From the NCBI RefSeq assembly GCF_023509475.1, contig NZ_JAKSDZ010000001.1, forward strand, positions 186,001-250,000: 64,000 bases of DNA, given 5' to 3'. The translations under genes and the position numbers were made by a program. Origin of the DNA: Aestuariirhabdus haliotis (GTDB lineage: Bacteria; Pseudomonadota; Gammaproteobacteria; Pseudomonadales; Aestuariirhabdaceae). Shown here piece after piece: positions 41,923 to 51,475 of this stretch. Below the pieces are notes generated by a model that was not told the DNA's origin, made no database searches, and worked only from the letters and a program-made list of their open reading frames with translations. How positions within the stretch are numbered: position 1 is the stretch's first letter; each line of letters begins with the position of its first letter.

Positions 41923-44025
41923 CTACAACAGAGAGATGTCAGCCACTTCAAGAAACAGGTTTCTTAGCTGTCGCAGGAGCGCATGGCGGTTACGGCGAAC
42001 TTTGTCATCTTCGGCGTTGACCAGTACGGCGTCAAAAAAGCTATCCACAGGTTCCTTAAGCACCGAAAGAGATACTAGAACCTGTTGGAAATCACCGTTT
42101 CTAAGCAGCGGAGCCACCTCGGATTGCTTTTCACGCAGCGTATCGTATAGCGCTTGTTCTGCGCCCTGCTCCAACAGATCCGGGTCAATTTCGGATGGTA
42201 GGTTGGCATCCTGGGCTTTGGCCAGAATGTTGGAGACCCGCTTGTTAGCAGCGGCCAAGGTGCTGGAGGCATCCAGTGAGCGAAAATGATTTACCGCGTT
42301 CACGCGCTGATCAAATTCAAGCGGATTGGTTGGGGACAGGGCTCGAACGGCAAGGAAAACTTCGACATCGATACCTTGATCCTGGTACCAGGATCGGAAG
42401 CGCTCGAGCATAAACTCAAGGATGCTATCCACAAGTTTATCGACAGTGTTATCCACAGTTGGATCGGAGGGTAACTGGATGCCAGCCTGCTGGTAAGCCT
42501 CGACGCAATGGTAAAGCACGGGACGCAAGTCGAAAGACAGCTCCTTTTCCACCAGAATACGTAACACTCCCAGAGTCGCACGACGCAGGGCGAAGGGATC
42601 ACGATTACCGGAAGGCGGCTGACCAATACCAAAAATGCCCACCAGGGTATCCAGCTTATCGGCCAAAGAAACAGCGCAGCCGATCAGGGTCTCGGGCAGT
42701 TGATCTCCGGCAAAGCGTGGCAGGTACTGTTCGAATTGAGCAGCGCAAACATCACTATGTTCGCCGTCATGGCGCGCATAGTATTGCCCCATGGTGCCTT
42801 GCAGATCGGCAAATTCGAGCACCATGTCGGAGGGCAAATCCGCTTTACTGAGTTCACCGGCACGACGCGCATGGTGCGTGTCAGCATCAATCAAACTGGC
42901 GATTTGTGCAGCAATGGAACCAATACGCTGGGTTTTGTCGTACAGACTGCCGAGCTTGGCCTGGAAAACAACGGGCTTTAGGCGTTCTCGCTTGTCAGCC
43001 AGGCTGGTTTTCAAATCATTGTCGTAGAAGAACTTGGCGTCGGCCAAACGAGGGCGAATGACCTTTTCATTGCCACTAATAACCTGCTGTGGATCCTTAC
43101 TTTCGATGTTGCTGATCGTTATAAAGTGAGGAAGCAGTGCCCCGGTATCATCGACCATGTGGAAATACTTCTGGTGCTCTTTCATCGACGACACCAGGGA
43201 TTCAGCAGGGACTTTGAGGAATTCGTCGTCGAAACGACCCATTAAAGCAACCGGCCACTCCACTAGCGCTGTGACTTCGTCGAGCAAATCGTCACTGACA
43301 ACGGCTCTGGCTTTAATACTGGCAGCAACCTCTTCGACCTGCTTTTGGATCAGGCTTTGGCGTTCATCAAAATCAGCTATGACATAACCAGTATTGCGCA
43401 ATAGATCGACATACTCTGCGGCGTTAGCCAGGCTGATGCTTTGGTTGAAATGAAAGCGATGCCCACGGGTTTCACGACCAGAGCGCAGTCCCAGCAACTC
43501 GCAGTCGATCACTTCGGAGCCGTACAACATAACCAACCAATGCACGGGGCGAACAAACTCGGTACGGGAATCGCCCCAACGCATGCGCTTGGGGATAGGC
43601 AGTTGCGTCAGGGATTGATCAACAATATCGGGCAGGAGAGCCGCAGTGGGTTGTCCAGGCGTTACGGACTTGTAAACCAGCCAGGCACCCTTACCCTGCT
43701 CCAGAGTTTCCAGTTCGGAGACTTCAACACCACAGGAACGGGCGAATCCCTGCGCAGCTTTGGTCGGGTTACCGTCGGCATCAAAGGCGGCCTGTACTGC
43801 CGGGCCTTTGCGTTCCACTGCCTGATCTTCCTGCTCGCTGGCGAGGCCTGTGATCTGAACGGCCAGACGGCGAGGAGCCGCATAGCTTTTGATGGCCTCA
43901 TAACCGAGTCCAGCCTGTTTTAGGCCCTCTTCAATACCCCGGGTGAAAGCTGTGGAGAGTTTACGTAGCGCTTTTGGGGGTAACTCTTCGGTACCCAGTT
44001 CTACCAGAAAATCCTGAGCGGCCAT
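41923..44025 (-). CDS. glyS: Glycyl-tRNA synthetase beta subunit
   Basis: A 700-residue beta subunit of the tetrameric bacterial glycyl-tRNA synthetase, which binds tRNA-Gly. The N-terminal DFLVELGTEELPPKALRKL, PKRMRWGDSRTEFVRPVHW and the GIFGIGQPPSGNRDPFALRR segment are diagnostic. Its ATG shares one base with the glyQ stop. Confidence 0.98.
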   Translation of the reverse strand: MAAQDFLVELGTEELPPKALRKLSTAFTRGIEEGLKQAGLGYEAIKSYAAPRRLAVQITGLASEQEDQAVERKGPAVQAAFDADGNPTKAAQGFARSCGVEVSELETLEQGKGAWLVYKSVTPGQPTAALLPDIVDQSLTQLPIPKRMRWGDSRTEFVRPVHWLVMLYGSEVIDCELLGLRSGRETRGHRFHFNQSISLANAAEYVDLLRNTGYVIADFDERQSLIQKQVEEVAASIKARAVVSDDLLDEVTALVEWPVALMGRFDDEFLKVPAESLVSSMKEHQKYFHMVDDTGALLPHFITISNIESKDPQQVISGNEKVIRPRLADAKFFYDNDLKTSLADKRERLKPVVFQAKLGSLYDKTQRIGSIAAQIASLIDADTHHARRAGELSKADLPSDMVLEFADLQGTMGQYYARHDGEHSDVCAAQFEQYLPRFAGDQLPETLIGCAVSLADKLDTLVGIFGIGQPPSGNRDPFALRRATLGVLRILVEKELSFDLRPVLYHCVEAYQQAGIQLPSDPTVDNTVDKLVDSILEFMLERFRSWYQDQGIDVEVFLAVRALSPTNPLEFDQRVNAVNHFRSLDASSTLAAANKRVSNILAKAQDANLPSEIDPDLLEQGAEQALYDTLREKQSEVAPLLRNGDFQQVLVSLSVLKEPVDSFFDAVLVNAEDDKVRRNRHALLRQLRNLFLEVADISLL

Positions 44026-44984
44026 TACTTCTCCTCCTGAGCGCTGTCGAGCTTGGCGAGTACTTCCTGACGAATATGTTCATCGGCGAGCGGGAATCCG
44101 AGTTGCTGGCGGGTGTTGAAGTAGCCTTGGGCAACAGCGCGAGCCAGGGTTCGAACACGTAAAATATAGCGCTGGCGTTCGGTAACAGAGATGGCATGGC
44201 GAGCATCGAGCAAGTTAAAGGTGTGGGAGGCCTTGAGTACATATTCATAAGCGGGTAGCGGTAGATTGTTTTCAACCAGCTTGGCACTTTGCTGCTCAAA
44301 GAAATCGAATTGGCGGAACAGCTCGTCGGTGTCGGCGTGTTCGAAGTTAAAGGTCGACATCTCGACCTCATTTTGATGAAACACATCGCCGTAAGTGACT
44401 TTACCCTGAGGCCCGTCGGTCCAGATCAGGTCATAGACGCTATCGACTCCCTGAATATACATGGCGATGCGTTCGAGACCATAAGTGATCTCTCCGGTTA
44501 CCGGGTAGCACTCGAGGCCGCCGGCCTGCTGAAAATAAGTAAACTGGGTGACTTCCATGCCATTGAGCCAGACTTCCCAGCCCAGACCCCAGGCACCCAG
44601 AGTAGGTGATTCCCAGTTATCCTCAACGAAGCGAACGTCGTGGACCAGGGGATCAATGCCCATCTCTTTCAGAGAACCCAGGTAGAGTTCCTGCAGATTG
44701 TCCGGTGAGGGCTTTATTACGGCCTGAAACTGGTAGTAGTGCTGGAGTCGATTGGGGTTTTCGCCGTAGCGGCCATCGGTAGGACGACGGCTGGGCTGCA
44801 CGTAGGCAGCACTCCAGCGCTCGGGACCAATGGCACGAAGAAACGTTGCAGGGTGGAAGGTACCGGCGCCCACTTCCATATCGAGTGGTTGCTGGATAAC
44901 ACAGCCTTGTTTGGCCCAGTAATTTTGCAGGGTCAGTATCAGCCCCTGAAAGGTACTTACCTCGGGTGTCGATTCGTAGGACAC
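44025..44984 (-). CDS. glyQ: Glycyl-tRNA synthetase alpha subunit
   Basis: A 319-residue class II catalytic alpha subunit that activates glycine. [56 protein letters not shown] and [20 protein letters not shown] are characteristic. It is cotranscribed with glyS. Confidence 0.98.
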   Translation of the reverse strand: MSYESTPEVSTFQGLILTLQNYWAKQGCVIQQPLDMEVGAGTFHPATFLRAIGPERWSAAYVQPSRRPTDGRYGENPNRLQHYYQFQAVIKPSPDNLQELYLGSLKEMGIDPLVHDVRFVEDNWESPTLGAWGLGWEVWLNGMEVTQFTYFQQAGGLECYPVTGEITYGLERIAMYIQGVDSVYDLIWTDGPQGKVTYGDVFHQNEVEMSTFNFEHADTDELFRQFDFFEQQSAKLVENNLPLPAYEYVLKASHTFNLLDARHAISVTERQRYILRVRTLARAVAQGYFNTRQQLGFPLADEHIRQEVLAKLDSAQEEK

Positions 44985-45110
44985 GTGGATTCCCCAATCT
45001 ATTCAGAATTTCCGCTCAATCGGGCTGAGCGGATGACGAAAAATGGGCCGAATTATACCCTGTTACGATATGGGAAATACAGATGAGCTGGGGATTTGCG
45101 GGCGGTTACT

Positions 45111-45134
45111 GCGGGGCCTGTTAGCTAGCCCCGC
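45111..45134. repeat. GC-rich hairpin downstream of ytoQ
   Basis: GCGGGGC (45111-45117) and GCCCCGC (45128-45134) form a 7-bp perfect stem with a 10-base loop just after the ytoQ stop. No T-run follows, so it may be a weak terminator or an mRNA-stabilising hairpin. The rest of the 160-base gap to glyQ holds nothing I recognise. Confidence 0.55.
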
Positions 45135-45144
45135 AAGCAAGATA

Positions 45145-45588
45145 TCAAGGCTGGCAGATATAGCTGAGAATATCGACAACCTGCTGGGGGGTTTCGGTCA
45201 CGGCCATGGCCTGGGCATCGACCTCTTTCAGCGGATGAGTGAGCTCGGGTGAATGCATCACGATCAGTTGTTTGCCCATGGCAACGGCTTGACCCGCATC
45301 GAAGGCGGCATTCCATTGCTTGTACTTATCGCCAAAACGAACCACCACAATATCGGATTGTTGCAGCATATTATTGGTGCGAATGGCGTTAATCTTGCTG
45401 GCTTTGTGGTCCTTCCAGAAGGGTTTTTCCTCATCGCCCAGTATGCGAACCCCGACTTCATCACTGGCCTCATGGTTGGTAACGGGAGAAAAAAGTGAGA
45501 TCGGAAGGCCTGCAGCCTCGACACCAGCACTGATCTGTTCACGCCAGTCGGTGTGAATTTCACCGGAAAGATAGACGATGTACTCCAT
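45145..45588 (-). CDS. YtoQ-family protein
   Basis: A 147-residue protein of the YtoQ family, with a fold related to nucleoside deoxyribosyltransferases: EYIVYLSGEIHTDWREQ, FWKDHKASKINAIRTNN, DIVVVRFGDKYKQWNAAFDAG. Function is not established. The ATG 45588 is chosen because it has AGG 7 bases before it and matches the family N terminus; the frame runs further upstream without a recognisable domain. Confidence 0.82.
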   Translation of the reverse strand: MEYIVYLSGEIHTDWREQISAGVEAAGLPISLFSPVTNHEASDEVGVRILGDEEKPFWKDHKASKINAIRTNNMLQQSDIVVVRFGDKYKQWNAAFDAGQAVAMGKQLIVMHSPELTHPLKEVDAQAMAVTETPQQVVDILSYICQP

Positions 45589-45721
45589 GATAATACCTGC
45601 ACAATGTGGGGAGAGACGAAAATCATAGAGTAAAAACCATAGGTTGCAAGCGGATCGCAGGGCTTGATGGGTCAAAAGAGAACATCGAAAGCTGATGGAT
45701 GTCCGTGCAAACACCTGTTAG

Positions 45722-45737
45722 TGCTTGGGCTATGGTC
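45722..45737 (+). promoter_or_regulatory. Promoter-like motif upstream of acuI
   Basis: TGCTTGGGCTATGGTC, 94 bases before acuI, matches at 15 of 16 positions a sequence upstream of the lysM gene. The TAT-containing part may be a -10 element with an extended upstream half. Confidence 0.4.
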
Positions 45738-45830
45738 TGATGGTGCGTATGGTTAAGCGACTGCAATATATTTACTGATGAAATGGTGTTGATTAATAGA
45801 ATCTGAAAATAACCTCAGGAGAAGATCGCA

Positions 45831-46826
45831 ATGAGCCCTACCCCCTTTAAAGCATTGGTACTGACTCAGCAGGAAGGTAACACCAGGGCCAAGGTCGAAC
45901 GCTTGAATCCGACTGATCTTCCGGAAGAGGAAGTCTTGCTGGAGGTTGAGTATTCAAGCCTGAACTACAAAGATGCGTTGGCCATTACCGGCACCGGTAA
46001 GATCGTACGCCAATGGCCAATGGTGCCGGGGATCGACCTGGCGGGCACTGTTGTAGAGTCGGGAAATCCGGAATACGCCCCCGGCAACCAGGTAGTATTA
46101 ACCGGCTGGGGGGTAGGAGAACAGTTTTGGGGAGGTTACAGCCAACAACAAAGGGTGAAGGCCGAGTGGCTGGTGCCCCTCCCTAATGGCATAACACCCA
46201 GGCAGTCCATGACAATCGGTACCGCCGGATTAACGGCAATGCTGTGCGTGATGGCACTGGAAGATGCTGGCCTGACGCCAGAGAGCGGAACCATTGTGGT
46301 CAGTGGGGCAGCCGGGGGGGTGGGTAGCGTTGCAATTGCCATTCTGGCCAAGCTAGGTTTCAAGGTGGCGGCGATTACCGGTCGTGAATCAACCCACGAC
46401 TACCTGCGCGCCCTGGGTGCGTCCGAACTATTGAGCCGTGAAGAGATGGCGGCGGCCCCCAGGGCGTTGGAAAAACAACGCTGGGCCGGTGGTATCGATA
46501 CCGTGGGTGACACGATTTTGGCTCGGATTATCGCGGAAACCGATTACAACGGTGCCGTTGCAGCCTGTGGCCTGGCTGCTGGCTTCGCACTGCCAACAAC
46601 CGTGATGCCGTTTATTTTGCGCAATGTTCGCTTGCAAGGGGTCGACTCGGTGATGTGTCCTTTGGGACGGCGTCATCAGGCCTGGGCGCGTTTGGCAAAA
46701 GATCTGCCCATGGATCTGTTGGGTGATATGGAACAGGAAGTTGGTCTCGAGGCTTTACCTGGGCTGGCAGAGCAGATGATCAAAGGGCAAGTTCGAGGTA
46801 GGACCTTAGTGAATCTAAAACTGTAA
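45831..46826 (+). CDS. acuI: Acryloyl-CoA reductase/YhdH-type quinone oxidoreductase
   Basis: A 331-residue medium-chain dehydrogenase/reductase of the YhdH/YhfP/AcuI group, which reduces acryloyl-CoA to propionyl-CoA with NADPH. FKALVLTQQEG, YSSLNYKDALAITGTGKI, MVPGIDLAGTVVES and the cofactor motif VSGAAGGVGSVAIAILAKLGF are present. In marine bacteria it links to DMSP or 3-hydroxypropionate metabolism and protects from toxic acrylate; no dddD-type genes are here. AGGAG precedes the ATG. Confidence 0.88.
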   Translation: MSPTPFKALVLTQQEGNTRAKVERLNPTDLPEEEVLLEVEYSSLNYKDALAITGTGKIVRQWPMVPGIDLAGTVVESGNPEYAPGNQVVLTGWGVGEQFWGGYSQQQRVKAEWLVPLPNGITPRQSMTIGTAGLTAMLCVMALEDAGLTPESGTIVVSGAAGGVGSVAIAILAKLGFKVAAITGRESTHDYLRALGASELLSREEMAAAPRALEKQRWAGGIDTVGDTILARIIAETDYNGAVAACGLAAGFALPTTVMPFILRNVRLQGVDSVMCPLGRRHQAWARLAKDLPMDLLGDMEQEVGLEALPGLAEQMIKGQVRGRTLVNLKL

Positions 46827-46923
46827 GGGTGGAAGCTGGGTCCGGAACTCTGAGAGTCTTAACGTACCCTTTGCCTGCCTGGAGTGGTGCACTAGGCCGC
46901 AATAAACATTGATTGCTTCAACA

Positions 46924-46958
46924 GCCCTGGCCTGAATCGAATGAATTCAAGCCAGGGC
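46924..46958. terminator. Hairpin between convergent acuI and SDR genes
   Basis: GCCCTGGC (46924-46931) and GCCAGGGC (46951-46958) form an 8-bp stem; inside, TGAAT and ATTCA extend it after a one-pair mismatch. It overlaps the SDR stop codon. It lacks a T-run but lies where a bidirectional terminator would be expected. Confidence 0.5.
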
Positions 46959-47684
46959 ACCGTTGGCGCCGATGATTTGCCCACTGATCCAGCCACTGTG
47001 TTCGCAAGCCAGGAATTGCACGATCGGGACGATATCATCGGGCTTGCCCAGACGACCCATAGGTTGAGCGCCGGCAATCGCCTCAATGACCTGGTCGCTT
47101 TTACCTTGTCGAAACAGCTCCGTGTCAACGGCACTCGGGGCTACAGCGTTAACCGTAATGCCTTTGGCTGCCAGTTCTTTGGCAAGAATTGGCACAAGAT
47201 GATCGACGACACCCTTGCTGGTTGCGTAGCCCCCATAACCGGGGCTGTGGATCCGGTTGACTGTGGTGGACAGAGCAATGATACGACCGTTATTGACGAC
47301 CCGTCGTGCGGCCTCCCTGAGTACCAAAAATGCACCCTGACCATTAATTCGGTGCAGGCGCTGAAACTCCGCTAGTGCAAGATCGGTGGTAGCAATAAGG
47401 CCGTTGCTATTAACCCCGGCGTTTTGTACCACGGCATGGATGTCGCCGAAGTGATGTTGTGTTTGATCAAACAGGGCCAGGACCTGCTGTTCGTCGCTGA
47501 TATCGGCACAAAGGGCCAGGGCTTTAACGTTGCGTTGTTGCAGTAGCGAACACAGCTGTTGAGCCGGCTCAGGGTCGTGGGCGAAGTGCACGACAACCTG
47601 TGAAAAATCATCGGCCAGGGTTTCAATAATGGCTCGACCGATACCTCGTGAGGCGCCGGTGACAAGGAGTGTTCGTTGGCTCAT
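46947..47684 (-). CDS. Short-chain dehydrogenase/reductase, FabG-like
   Basis: A 245-residue SDR with the cofactor motif LVTGASRGIGRAI, the VVQNAG motif, and the catalytic serine-tyrosine-lysine set (IALSTTV, then YGGYATSKG). It resembles FabG 3-oxoacyl reductases, but the substrate is not established. GGAG precedes the ATG at 47684; the frame extends about 103 residues upstream with no domain I recognise. It is divergent from the TRAP transporter genes. Confidence 0.85.
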   Translation of the reverse strand: MSQRTLLVTGASRGIGRAIIETLADDFSQVVVHFAHDPEPAQQLCSLLQQRNVKALALCADISDEQQVLALFDQTQHHFGDIHAVVQNAGVNSNGLIATTDLALAEFQRLHRINGQGAFLVLREAARRVVNNGRIIALSTTVNRIHSPGYGGYATSKGVVDHLVPILAKELAAKGITVNAVAPSAVDTELFRQGKSDQVIEAIAGAQPMGRLGKPDDIVPIVQFLACEHSGWISGQIIGANGALA

Positions 47685-47992
47685 CAGCTGTACTCCGGGG
47701 ATAAGTGGAAGCGATAGGGCTGTGGGTAAGGGCAATGCCCTGAGCGGAATGCCCTGTGATAACAGAAAGCCAAGGCAAAAGAAACTTGCAACAGGGTTGC
47801 CAATTACGTCGATTATAAAGTGAGATACTATTGCCTTTACCCGTAGATAAACGTCAGTATGGCAGTAGCCTGCAGTCGTAAGTAAGGAGTATCGACAAGC
47901 TAGGGAGCATGGCCTAGGATCATTACTCTGTTGCGCAGTAGTAGGAATTCGACAGAAACAATAAACACAATAAGACAGTTGGAGTAACCTCA
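47685..47992. other. 308-base divergent intergenic region (SDR / dctP)
   Basis: No gene seen. It must contain promoters for the divergent SDR and TRAP genes. ATGCCCTG occurs twice 14 bases apart near 47734-47755, but I find no convincing operator or -10/-35 pair. Confidence 0.4.
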
Positions 47993-48961
47993 ATGATCAA
48001 ACACTCTCTCAGTGCGATAGCTCTGTTAAGTGGTTTACTGGCAACCACCGTATCGGCTGCGCAATGGCATATGCCGACGCCCTATGGCGATGCAAACCTA
48101 CCCACAAAAATCGCTTATCAGTTTGCGCAGGAGATCAAGGCCAACACGGGTGGTGAGCTGGATATAAAGGTTCATTCCGGTGCTTCCTTAATCAAACATC
48201 CGGAAATCCCCCGAGCGGTTCGTACCGGGCAAGTACAGATGGGCGAGATTTTTATCGGCATTATGGGCAACACCCATCCGGTGTTTAAACACGATAATAT
48301 TCCATTTTTAGCCACCTCGTACGATGATGCGGAACGCTTGTGGGCGGCGGCCAAACCCGAGGTGGAAAAGCAACTGGCGAAAGAGGGAATGACCCTCTTG
48401 TATACCGTTGCCTGGCCTGCTCAGAGCCTCTACACCAAAGCGCCTGTTACTAATTTAGCCGACCTAAAAGGGCTGAAAATGCGCGCTTACAGTCCCTCTA
48501 CTTCCCGTTTGGCCGTGTTGATGGATACCACACCAACCACGGTACAGGTACCCGAAATTCCCCAGGCGTTCAGTACGGGGATCATCGATGCCATGATCAC
48601 TTCTCCCTCGACAGGCGTTAACGGTCAGGCCTGGGATTACCTTTCCGATTTCACCGATGTGCGCGCGTGGATTCCGAAAAACGTTGTGGTCGCCAACAGC
48701 AAGTCTTTTAAACGCCTGGATAAGAAAACCCAACAGGTGATCCGTGACGCGGCGGCCAAAGCCGAAGCCGAAGGTTGGAAAAAAGTAAGGATTCAGGCAA
48801 AGAAAGACACCAAAGCCCTGGCGGAAAATGGCATCAAGGTAAGCCAACCATCCCCCGAACTGATGTCTGAATTGAGCATCATTGGGGAGGTTATGGTGAA
48901 AGAGTGGCAGCAGGAATCTGGCCCTGAAATTACCGACATCTTGAACAACTACGCACAGTAA
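47993..48961 (+). CDS. dctP: TRAP transporter substrate-binding protein DctP
   Basis: A 322-residue periplasmic solute receptor of the DctP family with an N-terminal signal peptide (hydrophobic IALLSGLLATTVSA, cleavage likely near VSAA). The KMRAYSPSTSRL segment carries the arginine expected to bind a carboxylate, and AFSTGIIDAMITSPSTGVNG is typical. The substrate is probably an organic acid, inferred from the family only. GGAG precedes the ATG. Confidence 0.9.
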   Translation: MIKHSLSAIALLSGLLATTVSAAQWHMPTPYGDANLPTKIAYQFAQEIKANTGGELDIKVHSGASLIKHPEIPRAVRTGQVQMGEIFIGIMGNTHPVFKHDNIPFLATSYDDAERLWAAAKPEVEKQLAKEGMTLLYTVAWPAQSLYTKAPVTNLADLKGLKMRAYSPSTSRLAVLMDTTPTTVQVPEIPQAFSTGIIDAMITSPSTGVNGQAWDYLSDFTDVRAWIPKNVVVANSKSFKRLDKKTQQVIRDAAAKAEAEGWKKVRIQAKKDTKALAENGIKVSQPSPELMSELSIIGEVMVKEWQQESGPEITDILNNYAQ

Positions 48962-49012
48962 GTCACCCAACCGGTTTGCCATTCCGGCCAGCCGGTTTGT
49001 TGAGGATGATCC

Positions 49013-49534
49013 ATGCCCAGCTTACGGGATAAGTTGTATCTGACATCCGGATATCTGTCCGGATTTTGTATCGTCGCCATCACGTTGATTATTGTCGCGC
49101 AAATTGTTGGCCGCTTACTGGGCATGATCGTTCCTTCGGCGGAAGACTTTTCCGGCTATTTCCTGGCGGCAGCGACCTTTTTGGGCTTGGCCTATACCTT
49201 TCGAGAGGGAGGGCATATACGGGTTAATCTGGTGATTCGCTGGTTGCCGCCGGGACTGAGGCGTCTCCAGGAAAGTGCGGTATTGCTGAGTGCATTGTTG
49301 CTGTCGATGTATATGTCCTATTACTGCTGCTACATGGTCTGGGAATCCTATATCTTCGAAGAGGTTTCCTACGGCTATATTGCAATCCCGATCTGGATTC
49401 CCCAGGTGCCGGTTGCCTTGGGCACCCTGGCTCTTACCCTGGCCATCGCAGATGCCTTGTATGGCGTAGTTTGTGGCCAGAAAGCACAATATCTGCAGCG
49501 TGAAGACGACAACACTAATCTGGAAGAGATTTGA
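49013..49534 (+). CDS. dctQ: TRAP transporter small permease DctQ
   Basis: A 173-residue membrane protein with four hydrophobic segments, the small permease that docks with DctM and DctP. YFLAAATFLGLAYTFREGGHIRVNL is the family signature, split over one helix and loop. GAGGA precedes its ATG and its stop overlaps the dctM start by one base. Confidence 0.9.
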   Translation: MPSLRDKLYLTSGYLSGFCIVAITLIIVAQIVGRLLGMIVPSAEDFSGYFLAAATFLGLAYTFREGGHIRVNLVIRWLPPGLRRLQESAVLLSALLLSMYMSYYCCYMVWESYIFEEVSYGYIAIPIWIPQVPVALGTLALTLAIADALYGVVCGQKAQYLQREDDNTNLEEI

Positions 49535-50841
49535 TGGATACGGCAGTACTCTCTCTGGTGTTGATTATTAGCATGCTGCTGATGCTGGCCTGTGGACTCT
49601 GGGTGGCACTATCTCTGGTGGGCGTGGCGCTTATCGGCATGCTGTTAGCGGGTAATGAGCAGATAGGCCTGCTGTTTGCCACATCTACCTGGGGGGCTTC
49701 TACCGGTTGGTCTTTGACCGCATTGCCGTTGTTTATCTGGATGGGGGAAATACTCTTTCGAACCCGGTTGTCGGAGGACCTGTTCAAAGGGTTGTCGCCC
49801 TGGTTGAATGCCCTGCCCGGTCAACTATTGCATGTGAATGTATTGAGTTGTGGCATATTTGCTGCCGTTTCAGGCTCGTCCGCTGCTACCGCAGCAACCA
49901 TTGGTCGAATGACGTTGCCGGAACTCAAAGCCAGAGGTTACAGCGACCGCATGGCTGTGGGCACCCTGGCCGGTTCCGGCACGCTTGGGCTGTTGATTCC
50001 GCCATCTATCATTCTTATTGTCTATGGCGTGGCAGCCGAAGTATCGATAAGTCGGCTGTTTATAGCGGGTGCCCTGCCCGGCTTGTTATTGATTGTGTTG
50101 TTTATGGGTTACACCATGTTCTGGTCGTTATTGAATAGTGACCAGCTGCCGGCGAGAGAGCGAACCCGAATACCCCTGGCTTCCCGGATAAAGGCCCTGC
50201 GTCAGCTATTGCCCATAGTTTTGCTGATCGCCTTCGTGTTGGGCTCTATCTATGGCGGCCTGACCACGCCAACAGAGGCGGCAGCATTGGGTGTGCTGGG
50301 TGCCTTGTTTCTTGCGATGGCAACTGGTGCATTAAGTCTGGAAAGTTTTCAACAAAGTCTTTTAGGTGGCGTAAAAAGCTCCTGCATGATTGGTTTAATT
50401 CTGGTCGGTGCCCACTTCCTGACGATTTCAATGGGTTTCCTGGGAATTCCACGGGCATTAGCCGAATGGATCGGCATGCTGTCGCTGTCGCCTCTGGAGC
50501 TGTTGATCTATCTGACGGTGCTGTTTGTCATCCTGGGTTGCTTCCTGGATGGAATTTCCGTAGTGGTGCTGACCACCGCTGTGGTGTTGCCGATGGTGCA
50601 GCAAGCGGGCATCGATCTGCTCTGGTTTGGTATTTATATTGTACTGGTGGTCGAGATGTCCCAGATCACGCCGCCGGTCGGGTTTAATCTGTTTGTGATT
50701 CAGGCTCTGACTGGGAAGGATATTCTTTACGTAGCACGAGCCGCTCTGCCCTTTTTCCTGCTAATTTTGTTGGCGGTGCTGCTAATCACCTGGTTTCCTG
50801 AGATTGCGACCTACCTGCCAACCACGATGACGCAACGTTAG
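49534..50841 (+). CDS. dctM: TRAP transporter large permease DctM
   Basis: A 435-residue polytopic large permease with about twelve membrane segments, the sodium-driven translocation unit. SGSSAATAATIGRMTLPELK, GSGTLGLLIPPSIILIVYGV and TPPVGFNLFVIQALTG are conserved. The start at ATG 49534 shares a base with the dctQ stop; a TTG one codon earlier is possible. Confidence 0.92.
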   Translation: MDTAVLSLVLIISMLLMLACGLWVALSLVGVALIGMLLAGNEQIGLLFATSTWGASTGWSLTALPLFIWMGEILFRTRLSEDLFKGLSPWLNALPGQLLHVNVLSCGIFAAVSGSSAATAATIGRMTLPELKARGYSDRMAVGTLAGSGTLGLLIPPSIILIVYGVAAEVSISRLFIAGALPGLLLIVLFMGYTMFWSLLNSDQLPARERTRIPLASRIKALRQLLPIVLLIAFVLGSIYGGLTTPTEAAALGVLGALFLAMATGALSLESFQQSLLGGVKSSCMIGLILVGAHFLTISMGFLGIPRALAEWIGMLSLSPLELLIYLTVLFVILGCFLDGISVVVLTTAVVLPMVQQAGIDLLWFGIYIVLVVEMSQITPPVGFNLFVIQALTGKDILYVARAALPFFLLILLAVLLITWFPEIATYLPTTMTQR

Positions 50842-50901
50842 CAAAGCCTGGAGAAAGCGCCGGGAAGATAACGCCTTTGGTACTTGTGACAACGCATTGA
50901 G

Positions 50902-51459
50902 TTACAGGGACGGCTTTTGTGCGATCAACTGGCCCATATCGCGCTGCCCCCGACTCAGGTCACCGCAGTCGCCTTCTTCGCGATAGAAACGCACATCGAG
51001 GTGGGGAAACAGCGTTAACAGTTCACTAGGCGCCAGCAAATAATCCGGATTCGAAGGTCCCTTATCGGATTGTTTGAGCTGATGCCAGGTTTGGTAGAAA
51101 AGCACACCGCCTGGATTGAGTGCACTTTGAATCCAGTGGCACAGGGGGCGATAAAGATAGTGAGCAACCACTATCACATCAAAATGGACCAGCGGTGGAG
51201 TGACCGATTCAAGGTCGATCTGGCGGCTGGCTACCAACCCGGCTGAAAACTCCTCCACTCGCTTGATGGCTTCAGCGGAGCAGTCCCAGGCCTCTACCGT
51301 CAATCCCTGTTGATTGAGTAGCAGGGCATTGGCGCCCAGGCCGCAAGCGAGATCCAGGGCACGACCCTTGGCCGGAAGAAGATGCAGGTTCTCAGCGAGT
51401 AATTCGCAGGCGGTGCCGGGTTCGCTGGCCTGTTGGTATCGTTGATCCCATTTATTCAT
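50902..51459 (-). CDS. Class I SAM-dependent methyltransferase
   Basis: A 185-residue Rossmann-fold methyltransferase (motif I ALDLACGLGANALLL), similar in length and layout to TehB-like tellurite-resistance methyltransferases. The substrate is not known. It has a perfect AGGAGG Shine-Dalgarno, and lies 16 bases downstream of trkH, so it may be co-transcribed with the Trk genes. Confidence 0.85.
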   Translation of the reverse strand: MNKWDQRYQQASEPGTACELLAENLHLLPAKGRALDLACGLGANALLLNQQGLTVEAWDCSAEAIKRVEEFSAGLVASRQIDLESVTPPLVHFDVIVVAHYLYRPLCHWIQSALNPGGVLFYQTWHQLKQSDKGPSNPDYLLAPSELLTLFPHLDVRFYREEGDCGDLSRGQRDMGQLIAQKPSL

Positions 51460-51475
51460 GGAGCCTCCTATCGGC

